Source of the DNA: Eutreptiella sp. 'Long Island Sound 2002'
Lineage: Eukaryota; Euglenozoa; Euglenophyceae; Eutreptiales; Eutreptiaceae
Direction: 5' to 3'
Length of the DNA: 64,000 bases
Assembly (NCBI GenBank): GCA_964036045.1
Contig: OZ038382.1
Span: forward strand, 103,140,007-103,204,006
This document shows positions 1 through 11,090 of this stretch, in pieces (the first letter of the stretch is position 1; each line of letters opens with the position of its first letter). A program made the position numbers and the translations under genes. The notes under the pieces are model-generated. The model made no database searches and was not told the DNA's origin. It worked only from the letters and a program-made list of their open reading frames with translations.

Positions 1-1165
1 CATCTTGGGTGGGTGTGTTTGGGCACGCTTTGTGGTGTTGTCCCTCCAGTGTCGGCTGTTTGTGGCGTTCGTGGTTGGGCTTCGTTTTCGGCCTGCTTAT
101 GGGACGTGTGTGGTTTTGTGCGCGCCCCGCTTGCCCCTCGCTGTTTCTGGTTCCGACGTGGGGTGTGGGCGTGCGTGCAGGGCCCGGGTCTCGGCTGTGC
201 CCCGCCCTTCTTGGCTGAGTTGTCGGGGTGTGTTTTTTGCGCCTTTTTTTTTTTTGCTTTGTGGTGTTGGTTGCTGGGTGTCCCCGTCCCGGGCCTTGTG
301 GTCCCTGTCCCCCCATCCCCTTTCTTTCGGGCTGGGCTGCTGGCTTTTTTTTTTTTTTTTTTCGGTGTGTGTATCTGCATGTTTCAGTGTCCCGTTTTCC
401 GGTGGGCCGCTGTTCCTGGCTTGGTGTTGCCGGTTTTGGCTGGGTGGTCCCCCTGTGCCTCTTTGGGGGTCCTGTCTTCGGTGCCTTCTGGGGGGGGGGA
501 TTGGCCGCCTCTGGTGGTGTTGGCGGGCGGTTTGGTGGCTGTGGGCTGTTTTCGCGACTCCCCCCCCTCCGCCCTCTGTTGTTGTTTTTTTTTTTGGGGT
601 GGGGGCCTGCCTGTTCCTCCCTCTGCCTTCCCTGGGCTGGCGCACGCACTGGCCCGCATTCAGTGTTGTCTTCCGGGCTGCTGTTGGCGGTTGCGTTCTG
701 TTTGGCCGTGTTCCGGCCCCATGGGTCGGGTGGGCTATGTACACGTTGGGCTCGGCGCCCCTTCTTGCCGGGTTAGGTTTTGGCTCTGCTGGCTGGGCAG
801 CTGCGCCAGGCGGCTGCGTGTGGCTCTGGGTTGGGGGGCTGGGATTGTTTGTGTCCTTTCCCCTCTGCGGTGCCGGTTTTAACCTTCTGGGTGGTCCGCC
901 ACGGTTGTTGCCGGGCGCGCTGTGGCCCCTTGTGTGGCCTGCGGTGCCGGTGTGTGGCGTGCTGGTGCGGCGCCTTCCGGGGTGTGCGGTGGCTTGCTTC
1001 GGTTAGTCCTTCAGGTTAGGGTCAGTCGTGCCGTGTTGTGCCGCTGTGTGCCGCGTCGCGTCGCGTCGTGCTGTGGCGTGTTGCACTGTGGCGCGCTGTG
1101 GTGCGGTGTGCTGTGGTCTCGCGTTGTGCCGCGGTGGCTCAGTGGAGGTCAGCCTGGCCTGTGTC
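1..1165 (-). mobile_element. Family C repeat copy, 5'-truncated, 3' end off the window
   Basis: This stretch is an inverted copy of about 9387-10545. For example, the first 60 bases match the reverse complement of about 10484-10545, and 1020-1165 matches the reverse complement of about 9390-9530. In the family C insertion at 9048-11090 the plus strand is the sense strand, judged by its 3' tail, so this copy lies on the minus strand with its 5' break near 1165 and its 3' end left of base 1. It is G+T-rich on the plus strand with several T homopolymers. Long open frames through it are low-complexity and none looks like a protein gene. Confidence 0.75.
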
Positions 1166-1838
1166 GTGGTGCGGAGTGCGGGCCGGAGTGTGGCTGGCTG
1201 CTCGCCTCGGGGTGCGGTTAGGTGTGGGTGTCTCGCTGGGGCCGTGCTGTGGGGACCTGGGCATGCCGCTCAGGCTGGTGGGTCAGGTAGGCGTCCGTGG
1301 GGTTGCCCTCCCTGGGGGCCTGTGCCTTGGTCCCGTGTCCTCTGGGGGTTTCCGTACCTAGCCCTGGTTGCTGTGGCCGTGCCTTTGTCCTCTTCCGGTG
1401 TTTGTGAGGTGGCCGTTGTGGCGGCCGGGGTCGTCGCCTGGCGGTGAGGGCGTGGTGGTGCGCCGTGCGGCAGCGTTCCCTGCGGCTTCCCCTGTGGGTG
1501 TGGCCCGTTCTCCCCGTGTAGGTGTGCCCTCCGTTCCCCGTGTCGTTTCCGGTGGCTGGTGGGTGTGCGTCGGTCTGATCCGTACGGCGTCCGATGCTTG
1601 CTTCGGCGGTGCGTGTTGGGGGGTGCGCCCCCGGGAGTCGTGGGGCGTTTGGTGGGGGTGGGGCGGCGCTGGTCCCCCCGTCGTGGTATGCCCTTCCTGG
1701 GTGTGCGTCGTGGCGTTTGCGGTGGTGCCCTTTTCCTCCACGCCTTTGTCCCCGCTCCTGCCCCTTCCTGGTTCTTGCGTGGTTTCCTGCCCCCATGTGG
1801 TGTCTCTTCCGGTGCCCTGTCCCTATGGGTGCCTGCCC
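1166..1838 (-). other. Element B 3' flank, no gene seen
   Basis: Homology to family C stops near 1165, and the last convincing element B coding sequence ends near 1839. The sequence between is GC-rich. Its open frames on both strands are Pro/Arg/His-rich and show no domain or motif. It is most simply the 3' untranslated part of element B, interrupted or ended by the family C copy on its left. No tail repeat or target duplication was found to fix the 3' end. Confidence 0.35.
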
Positions 1839-2259
1839 TCACTTGGGGCCCCTCTGTGCCCTCTTGCCTGAGTGCCCCTTGGTGTCCCTTGCCCTCCCCT
1901 TGCCCTTGTCCTTCCCCTTCCTGGTGTGGTGGTGGCAGGAGGGGCGGGGTGGGGAGGGGGCGCCGACGGCCCAGGCCTGGGGGTGGGTGGCCTGGAGCCG
2001 TTGGCGGAGAGCTTGGGGGGTGTAGGGGGGGCGGAGGCCCTGGAGCGCATCGCGGAGGAGGGCCTCCCATGCCGCTTGTGGCATGGTGGCCTCCGGGGCG
2101 GCCTCGTTGGGGTGCGGGGGGGAGGGTCCGGGTGCGCACCTCCTCGAAGGTATGCACCATGTGCACCCCATTGTGCCTTCCCGCTCACCCGGCCCACTTC
2201 ACCCAGCGGCGGAGCTCCTGCAAAGCGGGGGCAGACCACCAGGCGAGGTGGGCGGGGGC
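1839..2259 (-). pseudogene. Element B polyprotein, C-terminal tail (broken)
   Basis: After the stop at 2260-2262 the frame continues with a non-repetitive stretch containing ALQELRRWVKWAG and VHTFEEVRTRTL, interrupted by TGA. It then shifts, within a C-run near 2110-2130, into the frame that reads MPQAAWEALLRDALQGLR and ends at 1839 in a basic Lys/Gly/Arg-rich tail. The amphipathic, normal-composition stretches suggest a genuine former C terminus. No family was recognised. At least one stop and one frameshift make it a pseudogene. Confidence 0.4.
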
Positions 2260-2339
2260 CTAGGGGGGGGAGGGGTCCGTGCCCGGGGTCCTGGAGTGGC
2301 GGGGGGAGGACGTGGACCTGTGGTTGTGGGTGGGGGTGG

Positions 2340-2700
2340 CGGTGCCTGGGGGAGCGGGAGCAGTGGTGGCGGGGGCTGGGGGTGGAGGACGGGTACGGGC
2401 GGAGGGGGGCACGGGAGGGGGAGGTGGACATGGGGCGGCGGTGGCGCGCTTGGTGGCGTCCGGGGGAGCGGGAGTGGTGGTGGCGGGGGCTGGGGGTGGT
2501 GGATGGGTATGGGCGGCGGGGGGAACGGGGAGTCCGGCGGGGCCTGTGGGGGGAGGGGGAGGTGGACGTGGGGCGGCGGTGGCGTGCCTTGCGGCGTCAG
2601 GGGGAGCGGAAGTGGTGGTGGCGGGGGCTGGGGGTGGGGGTCTTGTATGGCCGGAGGGGGGAGGGGGAGGTGGACATGGGGCGGCGGTGGCGCTCATGGT
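2340..2700. repeat. Minisatellite inside the Pro-rich coding region
   Basis: About three to four diverged units recur with spacing of roughly 115-140 bp. Landmarks are GGGAGCGGGAG-like boxes near 2348, 2464, 2600 and 2757, and GGTGGACATGGGGCGGCGG-like boxes near 2421, 2560 and 2672. On the minus strand the units encode PPPPAPATT-type Pro/Ala/Thr repeats. Confidence 0.6.
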
Positions 2701-3272
2701 GGCGCCAAGGTGAGCAGGAGCGGCGGAAGCGGGGTCCGGGGGGGTCGTGGTGGCACCTGGGGGAGCGGGAGCGGCGCGAGTGGGTGGTTGAGGCGCGGTG
2801 GCGGTGTGGGGAGTGTGGGCGCCGGGGGCGAGTGTGCCGTGCGGGGGGGGGGAGCGGGAGCGCCGCCGTTTGCGGGACCGGGCCTCATCGCTCGAGTCGG
2901 GCCAGTCAGGAGGCGTCGGCGGGTCCTGGGGGGCTTCGCGTGGTGCCGCCCGGTACTGGGGGGGGGGGGGGGGTAGGTCCCCCGTTGTCCATGGATCCGC
3001 CACGTAGGGGTGTGGTGGCGGCAGCGGCTGGTGGTATGGGTTGAGTGACTGTCCTTGGCGGGGTTGGGCCCGGGGGGCCCCTTCGGCGTGGACGTGGTGG
3101 CCGGGGGGATACGGTTCCTGGTACGGGGGGGGTGGCTGGTACGGGGGGGGTGGCCCCTGGCGGTAGATGGGGTATGCGGGTGGAGCGCTCGGTGGCTGCC
3201 ATCCCATTCGCTCGTGCTGTTCGTGCACGGGGGGTTGTGGCCCGGTGGGGTAGGGTGGTGGGAAGTGGTAGT

Positions 3273-3276
3273 GGTG
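3273..3276. repeat. Left target-site duplication of the gypsy element (GGTG)
   Basis: GGTG directly abuts the left LTR and recurs at 16918-16921 directly beyond the right LTR. It may be 5 bp (TGGTG) if the terminal T of the right LTR belongs to the target. Confidence 0.7.
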
Positions 3277-4063
3277 CAGAAAAGTTTATAGTGGTTTCAG
3301 CACTGTGTTTTTGCCTTTCCTGCTGCTTGCCGCTGGTGTAGGGCTTCCTGCTGCTTGTTTTTGGAGATGAAAAGCTTTTGCTTGCTGAAATACAGTTAAT
3401 CCAGGATAGCCCAAGCCAGAGGTATGCAAGGAGAAGAGAATCAGGATCAAAGCATGAAGTGCTGCCGTGTAAACAGTGAAAGATGAAAGGATATTCACAG
3501 CAACTGCAACTCAGGTCAAATCGGATTGCATATTCACAAAGATAGTTGAAATGTTTTGGAAAAGAGTAGCAAAACTGCCCCATGGTCACTCTATCTCCAT
3601 AGTGCCATCTCAGGAGATGTGCACTCCTTGTTTTGGGTCCCATATGTGCTGAGGTGGCAGGGCATGTGGCGATGAGGTCACTGCCATGTCACATGGGATC
3701 TTCCTACTTAGCTAGGCTGACCAGGAATTGAACCCAGGACCTCTCAAAAAGAGGTGCCCAGCCCCCTAGAGTGCATACCACTAGGATAGCTAAGAATTCA
3801 TGGAAAAACATAGATAAATTCATAGGCTCTGCCCTGGATATGTCAGTACTCAGTCAACTCAGGAAAGAATGATTTGCCTCACATTGAAAGGGGATTAAGG
3901 GGTCCACTCCATATCCTGATTGGGTGTTTGGTTGCATAGGTCAAAATGTGTTATCACCAGTTTTGGTGGGACCAATACTAAGATAGAAATGCCTGGATGC
4001 TCAGTGCATCTCTAATACAACTAGAGTATGCCTCAAAGCATTGGAAAAGCACTTTTTCTTACT
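3277..4063 (-). repeat. 3' LTR of the gypsy element
   Basis: This 787-bp direct repeat of 16131-16917 is in the same orientation and has exactly the same length. On the minus strand it starts AGTAAGAAAAAG and ends CTTTTCTG, so the termini are not the canonical TG...CA. A polypurine run lies immediately 5' of it. An open frame of about 125 codons runs through both LTRs but shows no domain and is probably fortuitous. Confidence 0.88.
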
Positions 4064-4071
4064 CCCCCCTT
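4064..4071 (-). other. Polypurine tract (plus-strand primer site)
   Basis: On the minus strand the bases immediately before the 3' LTR are AAGGGGGG, followed by AGTAAG of the LTR. This is the expected place and composition of a polypurine tract. It supports reading the left repeat as the 3' LTR. Confidence 0.65.
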
Positions 4072-6455
4072 GTGCTGTGGTGGCCACCACTGTCGCAGTT
4101 TAGGAAAAAGGGATTTTTTCTTGGCCTTTCCTTGGTTTCCACATCTACTTTAAAATACCTATAGTTTCCCTTACACAGAAAAATGGGCGCTCACCATGGC
4201 TGGCGCTCTTTTGCTGCTCTGTTTGTAACATTTCCTACAGAAAACTCAGCGCTCATGGCGCTGCCGGGGCTCCGGTGGCTTTGTTGAGTTAGTTTGGGAG
4301 CATGCCAAAACATGTGCATGTGCATCCCTCACTCCAAGACGCAGCGCGACACAAACCCAACGCAAGACACAATATACACACTTGCATGGGTTCCCGTAAA
4401 CGTGCTGGCGACCTGTGACCTGTCTTAGGGCAAAGGGAGTCGTAGAAAAATTAAATTGCCTCTTGGTGGGGTCTTGGGTTCTGCTCAGTCTCTCCGGGCT
4501 GCTGCGTTTCGGCCCGAACACGGCCTACTCAGCCAAGCTGCGCGTGGGTATCTGCAGAGGCAGGAATGGGAGAATTATGGACGAATCCACGCAAAAGCGA
4601 AGCGACGACACCAAAATCCGTCAAATGACGGCCTAGAATTTTTCTAAGACAACACACCTGAGCAGAATCCAATTGTGCATCAGAAGCACATTTTTATAAG
4701 AATTATAGTCATCTCTAGATTTTTTAAATTAAGAAATTCCTATGCATAAAAAGGCGGCGCGCAGGAGCGGCTCCTAGCGAAGCGCCGGAAAATGCAGAAA
4801 TAATGGCATTATAAACGTATGTCTCACGTAGTCTTGAAAATGACGAGACACACATTAATAAATAAACATACAGATTCCACCCACCCTAATAGAAGAATCA
4901 AAAATCCAAGAATTCGAAAATGAACGAAAAGACTTCAATGAATCAGGTATAAACTACAGGTATGCTCGTCTCGTATGCCGCATACACATTGCTCGTCTCG
5001 TGTCTCTCTTGAACGAGTCTTGTAGCAGCGCTAACAACGATAGGACGCGATAGAGGGATTGATTAGAAAGATTGCAGATGATTAGAGGTGAGATTAGGGA
5101 AAAAACAGATGGCCTTCGGCCAGGGAGTGGTTGTCACGGGGGGCTACCGGTCCTGCCCTGCGGTGAAATGCGGGGCAACTGTGACAACTGCTCTTACAGC
5201 ACAAACCTCCCTTTTTGTTGCACTGATTAGTACATACACACTGATGCATAGCAACGTTTTTCGCTTGCGCCCCTCACCTGCCCACTTGCTCTCTCTCTCC
5301 AGCGGTAGGTAAGGTGAGTAAGCCCAGGTGGGGCCACCCCCTGGTGGAGTTCGTGATTGAGGTTGAGATGGGCAGGTTAGCCCAAGATATTCGTGCATGC
5401 TCGCACATTCACACACGCATTAAAGGGTAGGCCACGCGAAGTGCGCACGGTAAACCTTGTTTAGGCTACCCAGGGGCTCCTCGGTACGTTCTTTAAGAGA
5501 ACCTGAGGAGTCCCTTAACGCTTGCTTGCTTGACAGGGGAGCTGATCCTTCAGCGCGTTTGCGGACAGTGTATTATAGGTCACACTGAGAACCGTATAAT
5601 ACGGGGAGTGTGGCTTGGTTCCTCCGCCGCAAACACCCCTTCATTTGCCTTTGCTTTACAGGTGGGCAGGTAGGGTGATTGGTGCAGCAGCATACCATTT
5701 TTTCGTGCCCTGCTAAACAAGGGCGCAGATCACACAAACAAGTAACTCCGCCTCTGCCTGTGGCAGAGCAGGGAGTCTGACTCCATCGACATCTGCGCTG
5801 TGCACGCGAAAAGAGCACCTCTTCCCTCCAAGCCCTAGCAGGGGAAACGCGTTGTGGCGTCCCCGGTTAGGCCACAGTTGCTTAGCAGCGCTGTGTTCTC
5901 TTGCCTTCTTCACAGGAAGGTCGCTAGGACCCACGACGTGTTCTTCAACAACACCCAGTAGAGTGTGCGTGTAGGAGTGGTAGTCCTGAGTGGGGGCTTG
6001 AGCCAGTTGCACCAGTGCTCGCCCACCAGGATGGTGCCACTGTATGGTGTGTAGGACCTGTAGTGCGTGTGTCACTGTCCAACCTGTTTCCTGCAATTTT
6101 AGCAGGGTTGGTGGGCTGTGGCAGTGGTTAGGTCAGTGTTTTGGCCACTTAGCAAAACGGCGTTTTCATGCCTTCATAGCTTTTGGCCACCCCTCCCTGT
6201 AGTAGACAGATAGGTAGGGAAAACAATACCTGGATTAGTACGCTGGGTATTCCCCAAAGGTTTTGCGCCAGCACAGAAATTGGGCGCTTAGGGGAGGGGA
6301 GACCCGGGGCGTACCCCGTGGCATCAATAAGCCAACCCTCCAGGTTTAGCAAGCGTGCAGACCTGGGTATAATTAGGACACCACTTCTGCGGCTTGCTCT
6401 CAGAACCTTAGGAATAGCACACTCACACATACGCTTTGGCAGGTAAGGGTAAGGT
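4072..6455 (-). other. Gypsy element 3' untranslated region, no gene seen
   Basis: About 2.4 kb separates the chromodomain stop from the polypurine tract. It is clearly more A+T-rich than the flanking elements, notably about 4640-5000. Only short open frames without recognisable motifs occur on either strand. It is unusually long for a gypsy 3' region. It could hold a decayed extra ORF, but I cannot support one. Confidence 0.5.
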
Positions 6456-7211
6456 TCAGTCCCTAGCTTTAGTCTTGGAGGCAAGCGTCTCCGCGAGCCT
6501 CAGCAACTCACCAAGGTTGTTCTGGGACAAGTAGTCAACCAGAACTGAGTTTAGGCGTCCCTCAGGTAGAACAAACGCAGAGAAGGGCTCCCAGGTGGCC
6601 TCTTCGACTCCAAACCCTTCCCAGAGGGTGAGGAAGCTCCAACCCTGGCGATAGCGGTGGCGTAGGACAGACTTCACGAGGTAGAAGCCCTCCTTAGCCA
6701 TCTCCTCAACGTTCATGTCGGGGAGTTCACCTTCAACTTCCATAGGGCTGGCAGCCCCTTGTAGGTCCAGAGCGGCGATTTCCTCGTCGTTCAGCTCCCA
6801 CTCCTCCCCACAGAGGTCTTCAGGATCATAGTAGCGCTTCAGGTGTTGAGCAGCGCACACCAGGGTCCCCCCTAGACGGGGAGAACATCGCACGGTGATA
6901 CGGTGTCCATCCACTGATAGAATCTTGTACGGCCCGAAGTATGGGTCATCGCTGGTAGAGCGTGGCCAGGCGGGTAGTCGACTGTGGTGCACCAGCACCC
7001 AGTCCCCCTCTTGGTAGGTGGCCAGTACTCGGTGCTTGTTCTTCTTGTTCCACTGACGCTCCCTCACTCTCTGGAGCATTGCCTTGGCCTGGTCCACCTT
7101 CGCTTGTTGCTCTTGGACCCATTCACCCACAGAGGAATGGGTGTCCTCTGGATAGGGGGCATGTAGGATAGCCTGGGCAAAACTGAACGCACCAGGAGAG
7201 CTGGGTGACAC
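6456..7211 (-). pseudogene. Integrase C-terminal region and chromodomain (gypsy pol 3' end)
   Basis: This frame holds the C-terminal part of integrase followed by a chromodomain. The helical stretch LHAPYPEDTHSSV...QQAKVDQAK precedes a GPY/F-like module (QEGDWVLVHHSR, then DPYFGPYKIL). After an acidic linker comes a chromodomain with FYLVKSVLRHRYRQG, LTLWEGFGVEEATWEPFSAF and the conserved Trp-Glu-Pro. Chromodomains of this kind are known to direct chromovirus integrase to modified chromatin. The apparent first codons are not native: they come from the fold-back at 7178-7293 that replaces the end of the integrase core. The stop at 6456 looks genuine because the frame ends shortly after the chromodomain with a Lys/Arg tail. 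Confidence 0.85.
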
Positions 7212-7293
7212 TACTCCCCGTCATATCCTTGGATGCATCATCAAGGATATGACGGGGAGTAGTGTCACCCAGTCTCTGGTGCGTTCAGTTTTG
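7178..7293. repeat. Snap-back inverted repeat inside integrase
   Basis: Arms of about 54 bp (7178-7231) and 52 bp (7242-7293) are almost perfect reverse complements, with only a small indel near the CCCAG box. They flank the 10-base loop GATGCATCAT. The arm at 7242-7293 encodes the genuine integrase segment TERTRDWVTLLPVIS. The other arm is an inverted copy that replaces the expected following codons and ends the frame. Confidence 0.9.
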
Positions 7294-8045
7294 CACCATA
7301 TCCTTACATTCTCCTTGAGGACACGGATCTGTTGCTCACATAGGGGGTTGCTCGTGTGAGAGTAGGGAATCCCCGTAGACACCTGGACATTGAGGGATCT
7401 CAGGACCCTCTTGTACCAACCGGTATCTGAGCGTACTCGTACGTCCTCATCGGAGTTGATCTCCTTGGGCGCCCCATAGACACAGAACCACTCCTCCAGG
7501 AGTATCTTGATAGTCTCCTGCCCGGTAATGTGCTTGGTACATGGGAACACCCTGGTAAACCTGGTCAACCCACAGGTTACCAGGAGGGCGAAGTCATAGC
7601 CCCGGAACTTCGGCATCTCCGTGTAGTCCACGTATAGAACACTGTTAGCACAGTGAGGGATGGGCAGGGTCGAGTAGAGACCTCTGTCCCTGATATCCCC
7701 TGGTCTACAGGACCTGCACGGGCACTTGTCCACGATAGGCTGGAGGGTTTTCCGCAGTTGGTCGTCAGTCCACGTAGTGTGGAACCACTGCTTGAACAGC
7801 CTCAGGGTATGGTCAGCACCCACATGACCGCTGGACTCATGGCTCCACTTCAGCAGCGCTGGGACTCTGTCACTAGGCACCACAATGCGGTCCTCGTGCC
7901 AGAGGTAGCTCTTGTCCCTCTTCCACTGGTCTTGGTTGACCAGGAGGGGTTCAAGGCGTTTCTCCAGGCGCTTATAGATATCCCCAAACTCCTTCAGGTA
8001 CTCCGATTGTTGGAGTCCATCCAGGGGAGTATCATCGTCATGTTG
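7221..8045 (-). pseudogene. Integrase zinc-binding and catalytic core (gypsy pol)
   Basis: Residues before the GTG at 7883 are in frame back to about 8045 (reading SEYLKEFGDIYKRLEKRLEP), so 7883 is not a real start. The HHCC-type N-terminal domain is seen as HESSGHVGADHT followed by CPCRSC. The DDE core shows LYVDYTEMP (first Asp), NSDEDVRV (second Asp) and HTSNPLCEQQ (Glu). The frame is joined to RNase H by a frameshift near 8045. It is broken at its 3' end by the fold-back, where it stops at 7221. It would have inserted the element's cDNA into chromatin, but this copy cannot encode a complete integrase. Confidence 0.85.
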
Positions 8046-8605
8046 AGGTCCAAGTGGACGTCCATACGGCTGAACGCCTCCTTAGCAAGCGCTTCAGACC
8101 GGGCACCAATCAGGGCGTCGAAGTTGTTGCGGCTGATGTAGTCGGCACACTCGTTCTTCACTCCCTGGATATGGTGTACCGTCAGCCGTAGTTGACTGAG
8201 GTAGGTCCACCAGCGCCGTAGCTTGGCCTTCTCAGGTGGGGGACCCTTCTGGAAACTGCGGACCGGTTCTTGGTCGCACAGCCAGACCACAGGGTTACTC
8301 CCCAACAGTCGTGCTTGTGAGGATAGCACCAGCATACCCGCGAGCAATTCCTGCTCATAGGTGGAGTAGTTCCCCCTGGCCTGGTTCCACTTCCAGTTCC
8401 ATTGGCCGAGAGGTACTAGGACCCACTTGTCGTCAGGGTAGCTGTGCTTGAGGGTTCCATCTCGGTTGAGACCTTCCGTACCCCATTGCGAAATGGCCGA
8501 GTCGAACTCCTCCTTCTCTAGTGCTTGCCATTGGAACAACGTTCCACCACTGCCCACATTGCTGGCGTCGGTCACCAGGATAATCTCCCCTTGTGCCCTA
8601 GGCAC
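7994..8605 (-). pseudogene. RNase H domain (gypsy pol)
   Basis: The RNase HI fold of Ty3/gypsy pol shows the expected acidic residues: ILVTDASNVGSGG (Asp), YSTYEQELLAG (Glu), VVWLCDQEPV (Asp) and HHIQGVKNECADYISR (final His/Asp region). It degrades the RNA of RNA-DNA hybrids during cDNA synthesis. An in-frame TAG just upstream (8609-8611) separates it from the RT connection region. The native frame leaves this one by a frameshift near 8045, so the last codons before the stop at 7994 are spurious. Confidence 0.85.
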
Positions 8606-8608
8606 GCC

Positions 8609-9047
8609 CTAGCACTTAGCGTTGGCTACCTTGTCTTTGAGCTCGTCAAACGCTTGTTGCTCTTGTGGGCCCCAGCGCCAAGTAGTAGTCTTCTTGATCA
8701 AGTCCGTCAGAACGGCGCTGGTGTAGGTGAAGTTTTTGATGTGGCGGCGATAGAAGTTGCACGCCCCAATGAAACTGCGTACATCATGAAGTCCTTTTCT
8801 TGGGGTCTTCGTGTCGTACCTTGGCATCCATCAGGGGTTTGGCCCTAGAGGCCGCTGGGGTCCACCACCCATAGCCAACGTCAAACCCCAGGTACTGCAT
8901 GGTCTCCTGCATGAACTCACACTTCTCCAGCCTGAGTCGTGTGTGGTTCTCCTGGCAGACCGCAAAGAACTCACCAAAGATGATTAGGTGATCCTCCTGG
9001 GTATTGGTCCCGAGGCATACATCGTCGATGTGAGCCTCCATCTGGGC
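8609..9047 (-). pseudogene. Reverse transcriptase, catalytic Asp-Asp and thumb/connection (3' part)
   Basis: Reading from the nested insertion at 9047, the frame contains AHIDDVCLGTN, the catalytic Asp-Asp box, then ECR-type palm sequence and the YLGFDVG motif. A 1-base insertion in an A-run near 8792-8797 shifts the frame. The next frame holds DVRSFIGACNFYRRHIKN and the W-WG-x-QQAF connection that precedes RNase H. It ends at a TAG (8609). The 111 bp at 8937-9047 are duplicated at 11091-11201, and this copy keeps both catalytic aspartates. Confidence 0.85.
8937..9047. repeat. Left 111-bp target-site duplication of the family C insertion
   Basis: It matches 11091-11201 with two mismatches by eye. 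It is a segment of the gypsy RT gene repeated in the same orientation at both ends of 9048-11090, exactly as a target duplication would be. Confidence 0.85.
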
Positions 9048-11090
9048 CCCGGACCCCTGCAGTTCAGCACCGGAGATATGGACATCCCCCTGACCCTGAA
9101 GTATGAGCTCATCCCCCGGCGGCACCGACCCGGACCCTCATGTCCCTGCCAGCGCAGCCGAGCTGCAGTGCAAGCCTTTCGCCACTCAAACAGCGTTCGG
9201 AAGCCACCTCCACCGTCCGACTCCTGATTTCTGTTTGTCTGCCTTGGAGAAGGAACGTCTTCCTACACCCCGAGTACGCCTGCCTGTCAGCGGGGCCCGG
9301 TGAAGATTGAGTCCATGGGTGAGAGTCAGCGTGCACGCCCCAAGGACACCGTGATCATTCAGCAGAACTTCCCGAAGACCTACCCGACCCACACAGGCCA
9401 GGCTGACCTCCACTGACCCACCGCGGCACCACGCGAGACCACGGCACACCGCACCACAGCGCCACAGAGCAACGCACCACAGCACGACGCGACGCGACGC
9501 GGCACAGAGCGGCACAGCACGACACAACTGACCCTAACCTGAGGGACTAACCGAAGCCAGCCACCGCACACCCAGGAAGGCGCCGCGCCACCACGCCACA
9601 CACCAGCACCGCAAGCCACACACGGGGCCACAGCGCGCCAGGCGACAACGGTGACGGACCACCCAGAAGAATACAGCCGGCACCGCAGAGGGGTAAGGAC
9701 ACGAACAGCCCCAGCCCCCTAACCCAAAACCACAAGCAGCCGCCTGGCGCAGCCGCCCAGCCGGCAGAGCCAGGACCTAACCCAGCAAGAAAGGGCGCCG
9801 AGCCCACCGTGTACAAAGCCCACCCGACCCATGGGGCCGGAACGTGACCACACAGAACGCAACTGAAGACAGCAGCCCGGAAGACAACACTGAAGACAGG
9901 CCAGTGCGTGCGCCAGCCCAGGGCAGGCAGAGGGAGGAACAGGCAAGCCCCCCCCCCCCAAAAAAAAAAAGGAGGGGGGAAGGGGAAAAGGCACGAAAAC
10001 AGCCCACAGCCGCCAAACCGCCCGCCAACACTACCACAGGCGGCCAAGCCCCCCGCCAGAAGGCAACGAAAAAAAAAAGAAAGGACCCCCACAGAGGCAC
10101 AGGGGGACCACCCACCCAAAACCGGCAACACCAAGCCAGTAACAGCGGACCACGGGGAAAAGGGACACGGAAAATAGAAAAAAAAAAAAAAACAGAGAGC
10201 CACCAGCCCAGCCCGAAAGAAAGGGGATGGAGGGACAGGGACCACAAAGCAAAAAAAAAAAAAAAAGAAAAGAAAAAACCAAAGCGGAAAAAAAAAAAAA
10301 CACACCCCGACAACCCAGCCAAGAAGGGCTGGGCGCAGGCGAGACCCAGGCCCAGCACACACGCCCACACCGCGCGCCGGAACCGGAAACGGCGGGGGGC
10401 AAGCGGGGCGCCCACGAAACCACACACGTCCCAAAAGCAGGCCAAAACCGAAGCCCAACCACGAACACCACAAACAGCCGACACTAGAGGGACAACACCA
10501 CAAACCGTGCCAAAACACACCCACCCGAGACCCCAGCCAGGACTGGCGGGGTAAACAAAACCCGCACCCAACCGTCAACCGGACCCAAACACAAACGCCA
10601 CACGACAGTAGGAAACCCAGTGCCCACAGCCCGGGCACTGAGGCAGCCCGTGCCATGCAGGTGACCCGGCCAAACGAGATCCGGAGACCGGGGGTAAGGC
10701 TGCATCCTAAGGCCTGCGCTGCTTTGGGACTCGAGGCGGAGCGTGCGACACCCAAGCACCTCGGAACCCTAGTACCAAGAACGTGCATGCACGCCTTGGG
10801 AACGGGATACGCCAGGAAGTCCGGTGAACCCCTAGGGTTCCGCCCAAAGGAGGGGACGTGCGCAAGCACGGGGGCACACCCTCCCGGCGAGACAAGCATG
10901 TCACGCTGGCGGCGATCAGCCCTCCCGGCGTAGCCCGGGGCCGCTTTGTTGGGGGCCAACAGTCAGGTCTAGCGGGAAGTAAGCCGCCTCCCCTCTTCAC
11001 GCGCGGAGCCTCTTCCTGTTCGTCACAGGGGCGACGCCAGGGGGAACCATGGGGCGCCTCTCCACGACCGAGTGCACCTACCTACCTACC
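9048..11090 (+). mobile_element. Family C retroelement insertion (2.04 kb), probably non-autonomous
   Basis: This segment is foreign to the gypsy element. It interrupts the RT gene and is flanked by the 111-bp duplication. Its right end is the short tandem tail CCTACCTACCTACC, which suggests a plus-strand retroposon with a (CCTA)n-type 3' tail. Its middle (9387-10545) is shared, inverted, with 1-1165, and its last 146 bp (10945-11090) with 33711-33870. The plus-strand frame at 9844-10554 is Lys/Pro/Arg-rich low complexity with A homopolymers. The long minus-strand frame is its low-complexity complement. No RT or other domain is visible, so it was probably mobilised in trans. Confidence 0.7.

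Larger units (their letters stand above)
2260..3276 (-). pseudogene. Element B proline-rich region, distal half (split by the gypsy element)
   Basis: The minus-strand frame is open from the gypsy junction at 3276 to a TAG at 2260. It begins with a His/Tyr/Pro-rich segment, then Tyr-Gln-Pro-rich repeats. A short nuclear-localisation-like basic patch (SRKRRRSRSPPP) follows, and then a long Pro/Ala/Thr repeat array. When the gypsy element and one target duplication are mentally removed, this frame is the direct continuation of the Pro-rich frame ending at 16970, interrupted by one TAA. A GTG at 3228 is an arbitrary open-frame start, not a real initiation site. The role is unknown. It may be a disordered linker or nucleic-acid-binding tail of the element B polyprotein. 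Confidence 0.55.

Noticed and set aside
9547-10959. 470-codon minus-strand open frame rich in Phe/Leu/Cys/Gly
   Set aside because: It is the complement of the C/A-rich family C body. It lacks domains, and the shared copy at 1-1165 does not keep it as a protein.
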